Positions 1 to 8,246 of a stretch of DNA of 64,000 nucleotides are shown here, in pieces. The DNA comes from Pseudoxanthobacter soli DSM 19599. GTDB taxonomy: Bacteria > Pseudomonadota > Alphaproteobacteria > Rhizobiales > Segnochrobactraceae. Location of the stretch: positions 1-64,000 of the forward strand of contig NZ_FRXO01000004.1 in assembly GCF_900148505.1 (NCBI RefSeq), written 5' to 3'. The first letter of the stretch is position 1. Every line of letters starts with the position of its first letter. The translations under genes and the position numbers were made by a program. The notes under the pieces were generated by a model. The model saw only the letters and a program-made list of their open reading frames with translations, searched no databases and was not told where the DNA came from.

Positions 1-330
1 CCGGTGAGGGTGAAGTTGTTGGAGGCGAAGCTGGCGGTGGTGTTGCCGTTGTAGGTCTTGGTCACCGTGCCGGCGAGAACGGCGGAGAGCGACGCCTGGG
101 TGATGGTGCCGACGTTTTCAGAGAGCGAGGTGGTGGTGAGCACGTAGTTGCTGGCGGCCGTCCCCGTCAGGGTAAGGCCGGAGACGGAGACGTTAATGCC
201 GGAGCCGGCATTGGCGGTGGCATAGGTGCCTGTCGCAGGCGAGATCAGCACATCGTCCGATCCCACCACACCCGTAAGGGTGAAGTTGTTGGAGGCGAGG
301 CTGGCGGTGGTGTTGCCGTTATACGTCTTG
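1..330 (-). repeat. Near-identical 60-bp repeat with 270-bp period (YDG units)
   Basis: Bases 1-60 and 271-330 are almost identical (differences mainly at positions 6-7, 30 and 51-54 of the unit). They encode consecutive copies of the TKTYNGNTTAS...NNFTLTG segment of the adhesin, 90 residues apart. DNA-level identity higher than the rest of the 270-bp unit suggests recent duplication or gene conversion. More copies probably continue past the left edge. Confidence 0.75.
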
Positions 331-3300
331 GTCACGCCGGTGAGGACCGCCGAGAGCGAGGCCTTGGCAACAGTGGCGATGTTGTCTCCGTAGTAGAAGA
401 CACGGTAGCTCTGGCCCGACGCACTGCTCGCGTTAACATTTTGCGCAACCATGCTGACGGTGCTTGTACCCGCCGGTGTGGTTGCATTGACAGCGATCGT
501 GCCGCCAGCCAGGGCAATGGTGTCGCCGGCCGGTCCAAAGACATATCGGGCGGGCCCTCCGACCGAGATGACGGACGTCGTGGCCGCGGTGGTGTCGCCG
601 TAGGTCGAATTGGTGGTGACCGTCTGTGCCCAGACAACGGGCGTCAGCGCGTAAAGCGCGGCGTAGTAACCGCTGCTCGGGGGCGCCCAGGTCGTTTCGA
701 AATCCCAACCCGCGCTCGAAGCGGTGGCGACGAAAGAGGCGGTGTCCTGGAATTCGGCAGGCGTGAGGTCGCTGGAGTCTGTGACGGTGCCCGTGCCGTT
801 GAAGACGCCCGGGGTGAGGCTCATGGTCCAGTAGGACGCCGTTATCGTACCGTCGTTCGATCCAACGAGTGCTCCAATGACCGTCTCTGTTCCCGATACG
901 CTACCGATGGCATAGGTCTTGTCAATGCTTCCAGTACTGTAACCTACGAGACCCCCGACCACATCGCCGGCCGCGACATCCCCGGTGGCGTAAGCATTCT
1001 CGATCGTGCCGCTATTGTTCCCGACGAGGCCGCCTGCGAACAACGGGTCGCTACCGGACGAGGTCACTGTTCCTGTCGCATAGGCCGTCGATATCGAACC
1101 CGCGTTAAATCCAACGAGTCCGCCGATCGAGTTGTTGCCCGTCACCGCCGTGGTCGAGAAGACGTTCTCCAACAGGCCGTCATTGTTTCCCACGAGGCTG
1201 CCGGCGGCCCAGTTCGAGCCGGTCACGGACCCGCCGACGAGGCCGACATTCCGGATAACGGAGCTACCCGCGGCGTTTCCGAACAAGCCCGCATATGCAT
1301 CCGCAAAGGAGGAGCGGTCTATGAACAGGTTTGAAACGGTGTGACCGGTTCCGTCGAGAGAGCCGGTGAACGCGTTCGAAGCATCACCGATCGGAGAGAA
1401 TCCGGTCGCGGTGTTCCACATCTGGGACGCCTGCTGCGTCGCGGACAGGTCGATGTTTGCTCCGAGCGTGTAGGCTGCGTCGAGATTCAACGTCATCAAC
1501 TGAAGCTGGTGCGCGTTGACGACGGTCGTGGACCACTCTGATCTCAGGAACGGACGGGTTTCGCCGGAAATAAGATACCAGGTGTTGTTGAAATCGAAGC
1601 CCGTATATGTGCTTTCGGCGAAAGCATTCGCCGTGGCGAATGGGGTGGCCGCCGTTGATTGAGGATCGCTGCCGATGCCGGTGGTCATGCCCGACGTGCC
1701 GACGTCCCAATAGCCGGAGGAGATGGAGCCGGTGTCGCTGCGACCGGCAAATCCGCCTGCGAAGCAGGCTGCGGGTGCGCAAGCCGCGGCATCGACAGCG
1801 CCGGTCGAATAAGCCCTCGTGATGGAGCCATAGAAATTGTCGCCGACGAAGCCACCGACGAGGCTGTCGTTCCCATCAGGCGAGATGGCCGTCAGGGTTA
1901 CGGCACCCGTGGAATAGGAGTCGGTGATGGAGGCATCTTGCAGGCTGCCGACAAAACCGCCGACGGTATCTCCGGATTGCATATCGTCGCTGCTCGAGAC
2001 CGCGCCCGTTGCATAGGACTGTATCACCGAGCCGGCATGGCTGCCGTCGTCGCTGTTTTTCAGCGTTCCCGCGAACCCGCCGACCGCCTTGCTGCCGGAA
2101 ACGGCACCACTGGCGTAAGAATTGACGATGGTCGTGCCGCCAGCATAGCCGATAAGACCGCCGGCAGAATGCAGCGAGGTGACAGTGCCGGTTGCGTAAA
2201 GGCTTCCGTAGGTCGCGCTGGACGTATAACCCACGAGTCCGCCGACGGAGTCAGCGCCGGACACGTTCGCCGTGCTGTACGAAGCGGAGACGGCGCTGCC
2301 TTCGTCGTGCCCGATCAGACTGCCGACTTCGCTTGCACCCGTGATAGTGCCACCGACGAGGCCGACGCGAGTGATGCCGGCGGAATTCGTAACCCCGAAC
2401 AACCCGACCTGGTCGGTCTGGGGCCTGTCGATCGTGAGGTTCGAGATGGTGTAGCCGTGTCCGTCGAACCTCCCGCTGAACGTCACGATGGCGTTGCCGA
2501 TCGGCACGAAGCCGGCGGCACTCCAGATGCCCGCGGCATCGGTACCGGCGGTGGCGCTGGCGTCGATATCAGTGGAGAGCGAATAGACGCTCGATGGGTC
2601 AGCGCCCGCCAGCTGCAACTGATGCGCATTGGAGATCGATATCTCGCCGTTGACGCTCGGGGCGGCCTCCCATCGGCCGATCGGTCGGATCTCGCCCGTC
2701 TGGAACCAATTGGAATTGAAATCCCAGCCGGAATAGGAACTCGAGTCCCGCGCCTGGGCCGTCGTCAGGCCGAAGCTGTCGGCAGAGCCGGCTGAATGGA
2801 CCTGACCTGTCGTGTCCACGTCCCAATAGGAGCTGTCGACCGTTCCCCAGGTGGTGTTGCTGCCGACAAGACCACCGACATTGTTCGAACCGGTGACGGC
2901 GCTGCTCGCGTAGGTGCCGGTGATCGTGCCGTCCTGGTTAGTTCCGGCGAGACCGCCGACGCTGTCGGTTCCCGTGACGCTGCCAAGAGCATAGGAATCG
3001 GTGATGGCGCCAAAATTCCAGCCGGCGAGGCCTCCCGTTTTCGTTGTGCCCGTTACGGAGCCACTGGCATAGGAGTCTTCGATCAGCGCGCCGGCCAGGC
3101 CAACAAGCCCTCCAACGCTATCGCCGGACCCCACCACCGAGCCGGTGGCATAGGACTTCGAGACAGTGTCTCCGGTTGTTCCTGCGAGGCCGCCAACATA
3201 ATTCCGGCCGTTGACCGCACCGGTTGCATGGGACCCGGTGATCGTGGCCTGAGAGTTGCCGGCAACCCCGCCAACATAGTCAACGCCGCTGACGGGTCCC

Positions 3301-5552
3301 GTGGCGTATGAGTCCGTGATGCCGCGACCGCCGCCGGAATTGAGGCCGACGAGGCCTCCGACAAAAGAGCTGCTACCGACGACAGACAGGTTGGTCGAGG
3401 CATTGGAGACGAGGCCGGCTGATGAGCCCACGAGCGAGCCGACACTGCCTCGACCGACTACGCTGCCGTTCCGGAGATTGATGTCGCGAACAGTGGCGCT
3501 GTAGGTTGTTTCGGCGAACAGGCCGACATTGTCGACGCTGGGGGCGTCGATCTCCAGGTTTGAGATGGTGTTGCCGAGACCGGCGAAAACCCCCGTGAAC
3601 GAACCCGAGACCAAGGCATTCGAATAGACCGTCCCCGATGCGTCGAGACTCTGGGCCAAAGCATAGGCGCCCGAGAGACCGCTGCTGTCGATCCCGTCGA
3701 GATCGGCCATCGAATGGATCAGCGTGTAGTTCTGAAGTGAGCCGGCAGTACCGATCTGCAGGGTGGCGTTGGCCCCCGAGAGGGTGATCGGCGCATTGAC
3801 GATGTAGTCGTAGCTGGAGCCATACTGGATCACGAGCCCGGCACTCTGGCCGGTCGCTGTGACGGAGGCATTGAAGATGACGTTGGCGGCAGCGGCGAGC
3901 GTCAACGTCGTATCTGCCGACCAGGAAATCGGGGCCGCGACGACGATGTTGCCTTCCTCGCTTCCAGTGCCGGCCGAAGACGCCGTCGTGACCGTCACGT
4001 TGGCACTGGCGAGGGCGCTCTCCAGCTCAGAGACGCTCAGATAAGCATCTTCGCCCATGGCCGCGATCGTCGGAGGGACGGTAACGCCGCCGGTCGATCC
4101 GTCATATATGGTGAGATTGTAGGGGTCGAGAAGGAGGGTTCCGATGGCGCCACGCTCGGCAGTCAGGTCGACCTTGCCGCGGAAATCGAGCACGGCCTTT
4201 CCGGAAATCTCGGCATTGCCGCCGTCACCGTTGCCCGAGCCGCGGGCAGTGAGGTTGCCTTCGAATGTGGTGAGGTCGTCCGACCAAACGACGATCTGAC
4301 CTCCGTCACCTGCCGTTCCATCGGCGACGAGACTGGCACCTGCCGCGACCGTCGTGGTCGAAGCCGTGGCGACTGCCTCCGGAAGCAGCTTCTTCGCGGC
4401 GTCCTTGCCGCCCTGGAAGTCGCCGCCGATCAGAATGACGCCGCCTGCGGTGCCGCTGACATCCACGACCGCCGTGTCGGTGAGGGTGACGGCCTTGCCC
4501 GCGACGACCACAGTGCCACCAGCGGCGTTCGCACCGGAGCCCTCGGCCGAAAGCGTTCCGGAGATCTTGGCAGAGCCGCCGGACACGCGAATGTCGCCGC
4601 CCTTCCTGGCGCTATTCTGCGCCGTGAGCTTTCCGTTCCGGGCCTTGCCGCCGGTCTGGCTGGCAACCGGCTTCGATGCGGTGATGGTGCCGCCCGCCTC
4701 GACGGAGCCATCATCGCCAGCCGTCAGGAAGATGCGGCCGCCCTTCGTGGCAGTGCCCGTCGCGGCGACGATCCCGCCGGTGTTGCCGGCGAGTGCGTAG
4801 ACGTTGCCGCCGTTGGCGCGCAGCTCCGCCGCAGCCGCCTGAATCTTGCCGCGGGTCTTCACCTCTGTGTCGGCGCCGCCGACCTTGACCTGGAACTTGC
4901 CGCCATCGAGATCGCTGTCGCTGACGAGGACCTCGTAACCGGCGGCGAGGGCAGCCGTGCCCTTCGGCGCAGTGATCGTGCCGGTGTTGTCGACGGCGCG
5001 GGCGATGAGGGCCACGTCCCCGCCGAGGGAGCCGATGGTGCCGGCGTTGACAACGGTCGCCTTCGACGAACCGGAGAACGTCATGCTGCCGCCGTTGAGG
5101 AAGTCGGCGTCGGCTATATCGAGAGTGGAGGCGACGAAGGACCCGCCGGTTGCAACCTTGCCGGTGGAGCTGACGGTGACGCCGGCCGGATTGACCAGGT
5201 AGACGGAACCCGAGGCCGAGAGCGAGCCGTCGATGCGGGAGGGGACGTTGCCGGTCACGCGGTTGAGGGTCGAGCCCGAGCCGTTATTGAAAGTAACGGC
5301 GTTGCGCTGGCCGATCGAGAAAGAGCCCCAGTTGATGATGGCGCTGCGGCTCGATTGATTGACGACGAGGCTTGTGCCAGAGCGGGTGAGGATCGAGGCG
5401 GCGCCGAAGGCAACCGAGCCACCAGTCGGCAGCGCCGCAATTATCGGCGAAGAGACCGGCAACGATTGTGCGGCCACAGGCGTCACGCCCGCGACCACAA
5501 GAGCGACGCTCGTCATCAGGCTCATCGAGCCGTGGCTTCGCTTCGCGCGCAT
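1..5552 (-). CDS. Large two-partner-secretion adhesin (TpsA) with GLUG and YDG repeats, C-terminus outside window
   Basis: Exported filamentous-haemagglutinin-type protein, probably a surface adhesin. The frame is open from an ATG at 5552, preceded by a GGGGGAAG ribosome site, to the left edge, giving about 1850 residues with no end seen. Residues 1-29 are a signal peptide ending VAA-Q. Residues about 30-150 are a TPS haemagglutination-activity domain with the typical VNPAGV and FVAST segments. A glycine/alanine-rich beta-helix stretch follows to about 680. Three modules come next (about 684-930, 1034-1290 and 1407-1574), each opening with a LDGTGH-type linker and carrying GLUG repeats (SYATGSV...VGGLVG), about twenty in total. 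The last 230 visible residues are MBG/YDG repeats (TKTYNGNTTA). TPS secretion needs a TpsB pore; the candidate is at 8247-10232. I checked the same reading frame at the start, in the middle and at the left edge, but not every codon. Confidence 0.85.
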   Translation of the reverse strand, partial: MRAKRSHGSMSLMTSVALVVAGVTPVAAQSLPVSSPIIAALPTGGSVAFGAASILTRSGTSLVVNQSSRSAIINWGSFSIGQRNAVTFNNGSGSTLNRVTGNVPSRIDGSLSASGSVYLVNPAGVTVSSTGKVATGGSFVASTLDIADADFLNGGSMTFSGSSKATVVNAGTIGSLGGDVALIARAVDNTGTITAPKGTAALAAGYEVLVSDSDLDGGKFQVKVGGADTEVKTRGKIQAAAAELRANGGNVYALAGNTGGIVAATGTATKGGRIFLTAGDDGSVEAGGTITASKPVASQTGGKARNGKLTAQNSARKGGDIRVSGGSAKISGTLSAEGSGANAAGGTVVVAGKAVTLTDTAVVDVSGTAGGVILIGGDFQGGKDAAKKLLPEAVATASTTTVAAGASLVADGTAGDGGQIVVWSDDLTTFEGNLTARGSGNGDGGNAEISGKAVLDFRGKVDLTAERGAIGTLLLDPYNLTIYDGSTGGVTVPPTIAAMGEDAYLSVSELESALASANVTVTTASSAGTGSEEGNIVVAAPISWSADTTLTLAAAANVIFNASVTATGQSAGLVIQYGSSYDYIVNAPITLSGANATLQIGTAGSLQNYTLIHSMADLDGIDSSGLSGAYALAQSLDASGTVYSNALVSGSFTGVFAGLGNTISNLEIDAPSVDNVGLFAETTYSATVRDINLRNGSVVGRGSVGSLVGSSAGLVSNASTNLSVVGSSSFVGGLVGLNSGGGRGITDSYATGPVSGVDYVGGVAGNSQATITGSHATGAVNGRNYVGGLAGTTGDTVSKSYATGSVVGSGDSVGGLVGLAGALIEDSYASGSVTGTTKTGGLAGWNFGAITDSYALGSVTGTDSVGGLAGTNQDGTITGTYASSAVTGSNNVGGLVGSNTTWGTVDSSYWDVDTTGQVHSAGSADSFGLTTAQARDSSSYSGWDFNSNWFQTGEIRPIGRWEAAPSVNGEISISNAHQLQLAGADPSSVYSLSTDIDASATAGTDAAGIWSAAGFVPIGNAIVTFSGRFDGHGYTISNLTIDRPQTDQVGLFGVTNSAGITRVGLVGGTITGASEVGSLIGHDEGSAVSASYSTANVSGADSVGGLVGYTSSATYGSLYATGTVTSLHSAGGLIGYAGGTTIVNSYASGAVSGSKAVGGFAGTLKNSDDGSHAGSVIQSYATGAVSSSDDMQSGDTVGGFVGSLQDASITDSYSTGAVTLTAISPDGNDSLVGGFVGDNFYGSITRAYSTGAVDAAACAPAACFAGGFAGRSDTGSISSGYWDVGTSGMTTGIGSDPQSTAATPFATANAFAESTYTGFDFNNTWYLISGETRPFLRSEWSTTVVNAHQLQLMTLNLDAAYTLGANIDLSATQQASQMWNTATGFSPIGDASNAFTGSLDGTGHTVSNLFIDRSSFADAYAGLFGNAAGSSVIRNVGLVGGSVTGSNWAAGSLVGNNDGLLENVFSTTAVTGNNSIGGLVGFNAGSISTAYATGTVTSSGSDPLFAGGLVGNNSGTIENAYATGDVAAGDVVGGLVGYSTGSIDKTYAIGSVSGTETVIGALVGSNDGTITASYWTMSLTPGVFNGTGTVTDSSDLTPAEFQDTASFVATASSAGWDFETTWAPPSSGYYAALYALTPVVWAQTVTTNSTYGDTTAATTSVISVGGPARYVFGPAGDTIALAGGTIAVNATTPAGTSTVSMVAQNVNASSASGQSYRVFYYGDNIATVAKASLSAVLTGVTKTYNGNTTASLASNNFTLTGVVGSDDVLISPATGTYATANAGSGINVSVSGLTLTGTAASNYVLTTTSLSENVGTITQASLSAVLAGTVTKTYNGNTTASFASNNFTLT

Positions 5553-6167
5553 TTGCTTCCCCCGCAATTCGCCCTGCTCAACTCTCCTGCCGGCAGCAAA
5601 CCGCCGCCGTCGCACGGCACCCGCCACCTTCGGCGCCGGTCAGCACGCAGAGTCGTCTAAGGTAACCATAAGTTAGGGTTGCATTGCGCTGTCAACGCCT
5701 AGCTCAGAATGCGGGCCGCCTATTTTTGACTTCACTTTTGAGGTGCGCTTCGCTGTGGACAGGCCGCAGGCGGCAATTCCAGATTGTCAGCCGGCGGACC
5801 CGGGTTGCTGCCACGGCTTACCGCTCGCTGTCCGCTGTTTGGAACGCGGGAATGCCGTTGAAGACGTTCCGTGTGGGCGCGCTTCGATCCTGGTTCATCC
5901 ATCGGCGACACCCGCCCGGTCGCATCCGGTGGCGCCATCGGTGCCGTTGCTATTCCCTGAGGCGGCTTTATGAGTCTTCCTAGTGGCTGCGAAGCTCCGG
6001 CATTTGCCGGGTGGCGGATGTCGCCGACAGGGACGCGCATGATTCGGTTGCCCGGGCCGTGCGGTCAGGGGGACGCATGGCACGGGACCTGCATGCGATC
6101 GGCCCCGTCGTTCGGCCGGTCCGGATGCGACGACAGCTGATGCGTATGCGATGCAATCGGGGGGAAC
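5553..6167. other. Non-coding stretch between divergent adhesin and permease genes
   Basis: About 615 bases with no ORF that looks coding. It holds the probable adhesin promoter near 5666-5695 and the ribosome site (GGGGGAA) of the permease just before 6168. Otherwise I see no RNA gene or repeat. Confidence 0.5.
5666..5695 (-). promoter_or_regulatory. Candidate sigma-70 promoter of the adhesin gene
   Basis: Read on the minus strand: a perfect TTGACA (5695-5690), an 18-base spacer, then TTATGG (5671-5666; TATGGT one base further is an alternative). It lies about 110 bases upstream of the adhesin ATG. The -35 is convincing, the -10 only fair. Confidence 0.45.
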
Positions 6168-7679
6168 ATGACGGTCGCCGGTTCGGATAACGAAGAAATA
6201 TCGCCTGCAGACGTCGACATCACCGCCTTCGATAAGAAGGCGTGGCTGGCGTCTCACGACCATGGCCTTCATCAGGGCCTGGGCAGACGTCAGGTGCAGA
6301 TGATCGCCATCGGCGGCGCCATCGGCACCGGCCTGTTTCTCGGCGCTGGCGCCCGCCTCGAGCAGGCCGGGCCGTCGCTGGCCCTCGTCTACCTCGTTTG
6401 CGGCGTGTTCGCGTTCCTCATCCTGCGGGCGCTCGGCGAACTGGTGATGCACCGCCCGAGCAGCGGCAGTTTCGTCTCCTATGCCCGCGAGTTCCTGGGA
6501 GAACGTGCCTCCTATGTGGCCGGCTGGCTCTACTTTCTGAACTGGGCGATGACGGGTATCGTCGATATCACCGCCGTCGCGCTCTACATGCAGTACTGGG
6601 ACGCTTTCACAAGCGTGCCGCAATGGGTGTTCGCGCTCGTCGCGCTGTGCATCGTGACCGCGCTCAATGTCGTCAACGTCAAGTATTTCGGCGAGATGGA
6701 GTTCTGGTTCGCCGTCATCAAGGTCGGCGCGCTGAGCCTGTTCCTGATCGTCGGCGTGACGGTACTCGGCGTCGGCTCCGGCGTCGCCGGGCATCCGACC
6801 GGCATTCACCTCATCACCGATAACGGCGGCTTCTTCCCCCACGGCATTCTGCCGGCTCTGGTGCTGATCCAGGGCGTGGTGTTCGCCTATGCCGGCATCG
6901 AGCTCATCGGCATCGCCTCCGGCGAGTGCAAGGACGCGCGCACGGTGCTGCCGCGGGCCATCAACGGCGTGATCTGGCGCATCGCGCTGTTCTATGTCGG
7001 ATCGGTGGTGCTGCTGGTGTGCCTGCTGCCCTGGAACCAGTACCACGCCTCCGAAAGCCCGTTCGTCACCTTCTTTGCTGCCCTCGGCATCCCGGGCATC
7101 GGAACGGCGATGAACATCGTGGTGCTGACGGCGGCCATGTCCAGCCTGAACTCGGGTCTCTATTCGACAGGTCGCGTGCTGAGGTCGCTGGCGATGGGCG
7201 GGTCCGCGCCGCCGCTGCTTGCGAAGCTGAACGCCCATTCCGTCCCCTTCGTCGGCATCATGGTCACCGTGGCGATCTATGCCGTCGGCGTGGTCCTGAA
7301 CTATCTGGTGCCGTCGCGTGTGTTCGAGATCGTGCTCAACATCGCCTCGCTCGGCATCATCTCGACGTGGGGCTTCATCCTCGTCTGCCAGCTTCGCCTG
7401 CGTCAGGCGATCGCCAAAGGCGAGGCGGAGCCGGTGAGCTTCCGGATGCCGGGCGCGCCCTTCACGACGTGGCTGACACTCGGCTTCCTTCTCTGCGTGC
7501 TCGTGCTGATGGCGTTCGACTATCCGAACGGCACCTTCACCGTTGCCGCGATCCCGTTCCTCGCCGTGCTGCTTTGGCTCGGGTGGTTTTTCCTGCGCCG
7601 GCTCCAGCCCATGAAGCCGGTGATTCCCTCGGCGATTCTCACCGACCGGGTGCTGGGTGAAGGACGGCCGAAGTCCTGA
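6168..7679 (+). CDS. ansP: Amino-acid permease of the APC/AAT family, L-asparagine permease-like
   Basis: Inner-membrane proton-coupled amino-acid transporter, 503 aa, about twelve hydrophobic segments. The AAT-family first-helix motif (MIAIGGAIGTGLFLG, about residue 45) is intact. The following stretch (HRPSSGSFVSYAREFLGE, then NWAMTGIVDITAVALYM) resembles bacterial AnsP more than GabP or CycA. The ATG at 6168 follows a GGGGGAAC ribosome site. It stands alone on the plus strand between the adhesin and its presumed transporter, both on the minus strand, and is followed at once by a hairpin. The family is firm; asparagine as substrate is inferred from recalled similarity only. Confidence 0.75.
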   Translation: MTVAGSDNEEISPADVDITAFDKKAWLASHDHGLHQGLGRRQVQMIAIGGAIGTGLFLGAGARLEQAGPSLALVYLVCGVFAFLILRALGELVMHRPSSGSFVSYAREFLGERASYVAGWLYFLNWAMTGIVDITAVALYMQYWDAFTSVPQWVFALVALCIVTALNVVNVKYFGEMEFWFAVIKVGALSLFLIVGVTVLGVGSGVAGHPTGIHLITDNGGFFPHGILPALVLIQGVVFAYAGIELIGIASGECKDARTVLPRAINGVIWRIALFYVGSVVLLVCLLPWNQYHASESPFVTFFAALGIPGIGTAMNIVVLTAAMSSLNSGLYSTGRVLRSLAMGGSAPPLLAKLNAHSVPFVGIMVTVAIYAVGVVLNYLVPSRVFEIVLNIASLGIISTWGFILVCQLRLRQAIAKGEAEPVSFRMPGAPFTTWLTLGFLLCVLVLMAFDYPNGTFTVAAIPFLAVLLWLGWFFLRRLQPMKPVIPSAILTDRVLGEGRPKS

Positions 7680-7686
7680 ACGGCTT

Positions 7687-7715
7687 GCGGGTCGGCCCTA
7701 CAACGGCCGGCCCGC
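7687..7715 (+). terminator. Hairpin just after the permease gene
   Basis: Eleven-base stem with one G-U pair (GCGGGTCGGCC against GGCCGGCCCGC) and a seven-base loop, eight bases after the permease stop. No T-run follows, so it is a weak intrinsic terminator or an mRNA 3' end stabiliser. Confidence 0.5.
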
Positions 7716-7780
7716 CAAGACCAAGATGGACTGAAGCCAAATCGACAGGCTCCGTCGCGGTCGCAACAGGGCCTTTCTTA

Positions 7781-7824
7781 TGTCAGCGATGACGGACCCA
7801 CTTGTCAGCTGTAACGGACCCATT
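7781..7824 (+). mobile_element. Possible relic of an IS21-type element end
   Basis: Two abutting 22-bp units, 18 of 22 bases identical, each beginning TGTCAGC and containing ACGGACCCA. IS21-family termini start with TG and carry short repeated units of about this size. No transposase frame is recognisable beside it, so at most this is a decayed end. It could also be an unrelated tandem repeat. Confidence 0.3.
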
Positions 7825-8111
7825 GAGCAATGCCGGGGTCTGCAGCTCAACATTGCCGGCCAATGGGCGGGCGCGACGGTGGAAAACGATCTCGTCGGAG
7901 ACGATTGACTGGCAGGCGAACTTGGACAGGTGCGCAAGGTAAGAAAGGCACCGATCCGCTGCGAGGAAGAGACCAACCTTGTCGCTTTGCACCCGTCGCC
8001 GCGGCGTGACAAACGACGGATTCGGCGAGGGGGAGGGACGGGCGTAACGCCGACGCGGACAAGCGTCTGATGTCCCTCGGAAGGGGCGCCGTCGACGCGC
8101 TCACTCGGCTA

Positions 8112-8227
8112 TAGAGCATAACCCTTTCAGATCGAACCGATCTGAACGGCAATAATATGCCCAAGCCTTTGAATCTGGAGCGATTTCTGGTCGATCTGAT
8201 GAGTCCATCAGATCGGAAAGCGCTCTA
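8112..8227. repeat. 116-bp palindromic intergenic repeat, copy 1
   Basis: Same length as 48619-48734, with 13 differences (about 89% identity). Ends are inverted (TAGAGC ... GCTCTA). Two internal hairpins are visible: TTCAGATCG-AAC-CGATCTGAA, and GATCTGATG-AGTC-CATCAGATC. It sits 19 bases downstream of the TpsB stop codon. Confidence 0.85.
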
Positions 8228-8246
8228 AGCTCGCGCGACATCCTCG

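Larger units (their letters stand above)
7680..8246. other. Non-coding stretch holding repeat elements
   Basis: About 570 bases between the permease and the TpsB stop. It contains the permease hairpin, a tandem 22-bp repeat resembling an insertion-sequence end (7781-7824), and one copy of a 116-bp palindromic repeat (8112-8227). Short minus-strand frames here show no recognisable protein. Confidence 0.55.

Noticed and set aside
441-2795. Long plus-strand frames opposite the adhesin
   Set aside because: Repetitive translations arise from the GLUG repeat DNA read backwards. The minus-strand frame is continuous with a signal peptide and TPS domain.
830-3500. Regular spacing of short repeats, considered as a CRISPR array
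   Set aside because: The units are imperfect, in frame, and encode GLUG protein repeats; there are no identical direct repeats with unique spacers and no cas genes.
7698-8164. Short minus-strand frames considered as a truncated transposase
   Set aside because: No DDE, IstB ATPase or helix-turn-helix motif is visible. Only the tandem terminal-like repeat hints at an insertion element.
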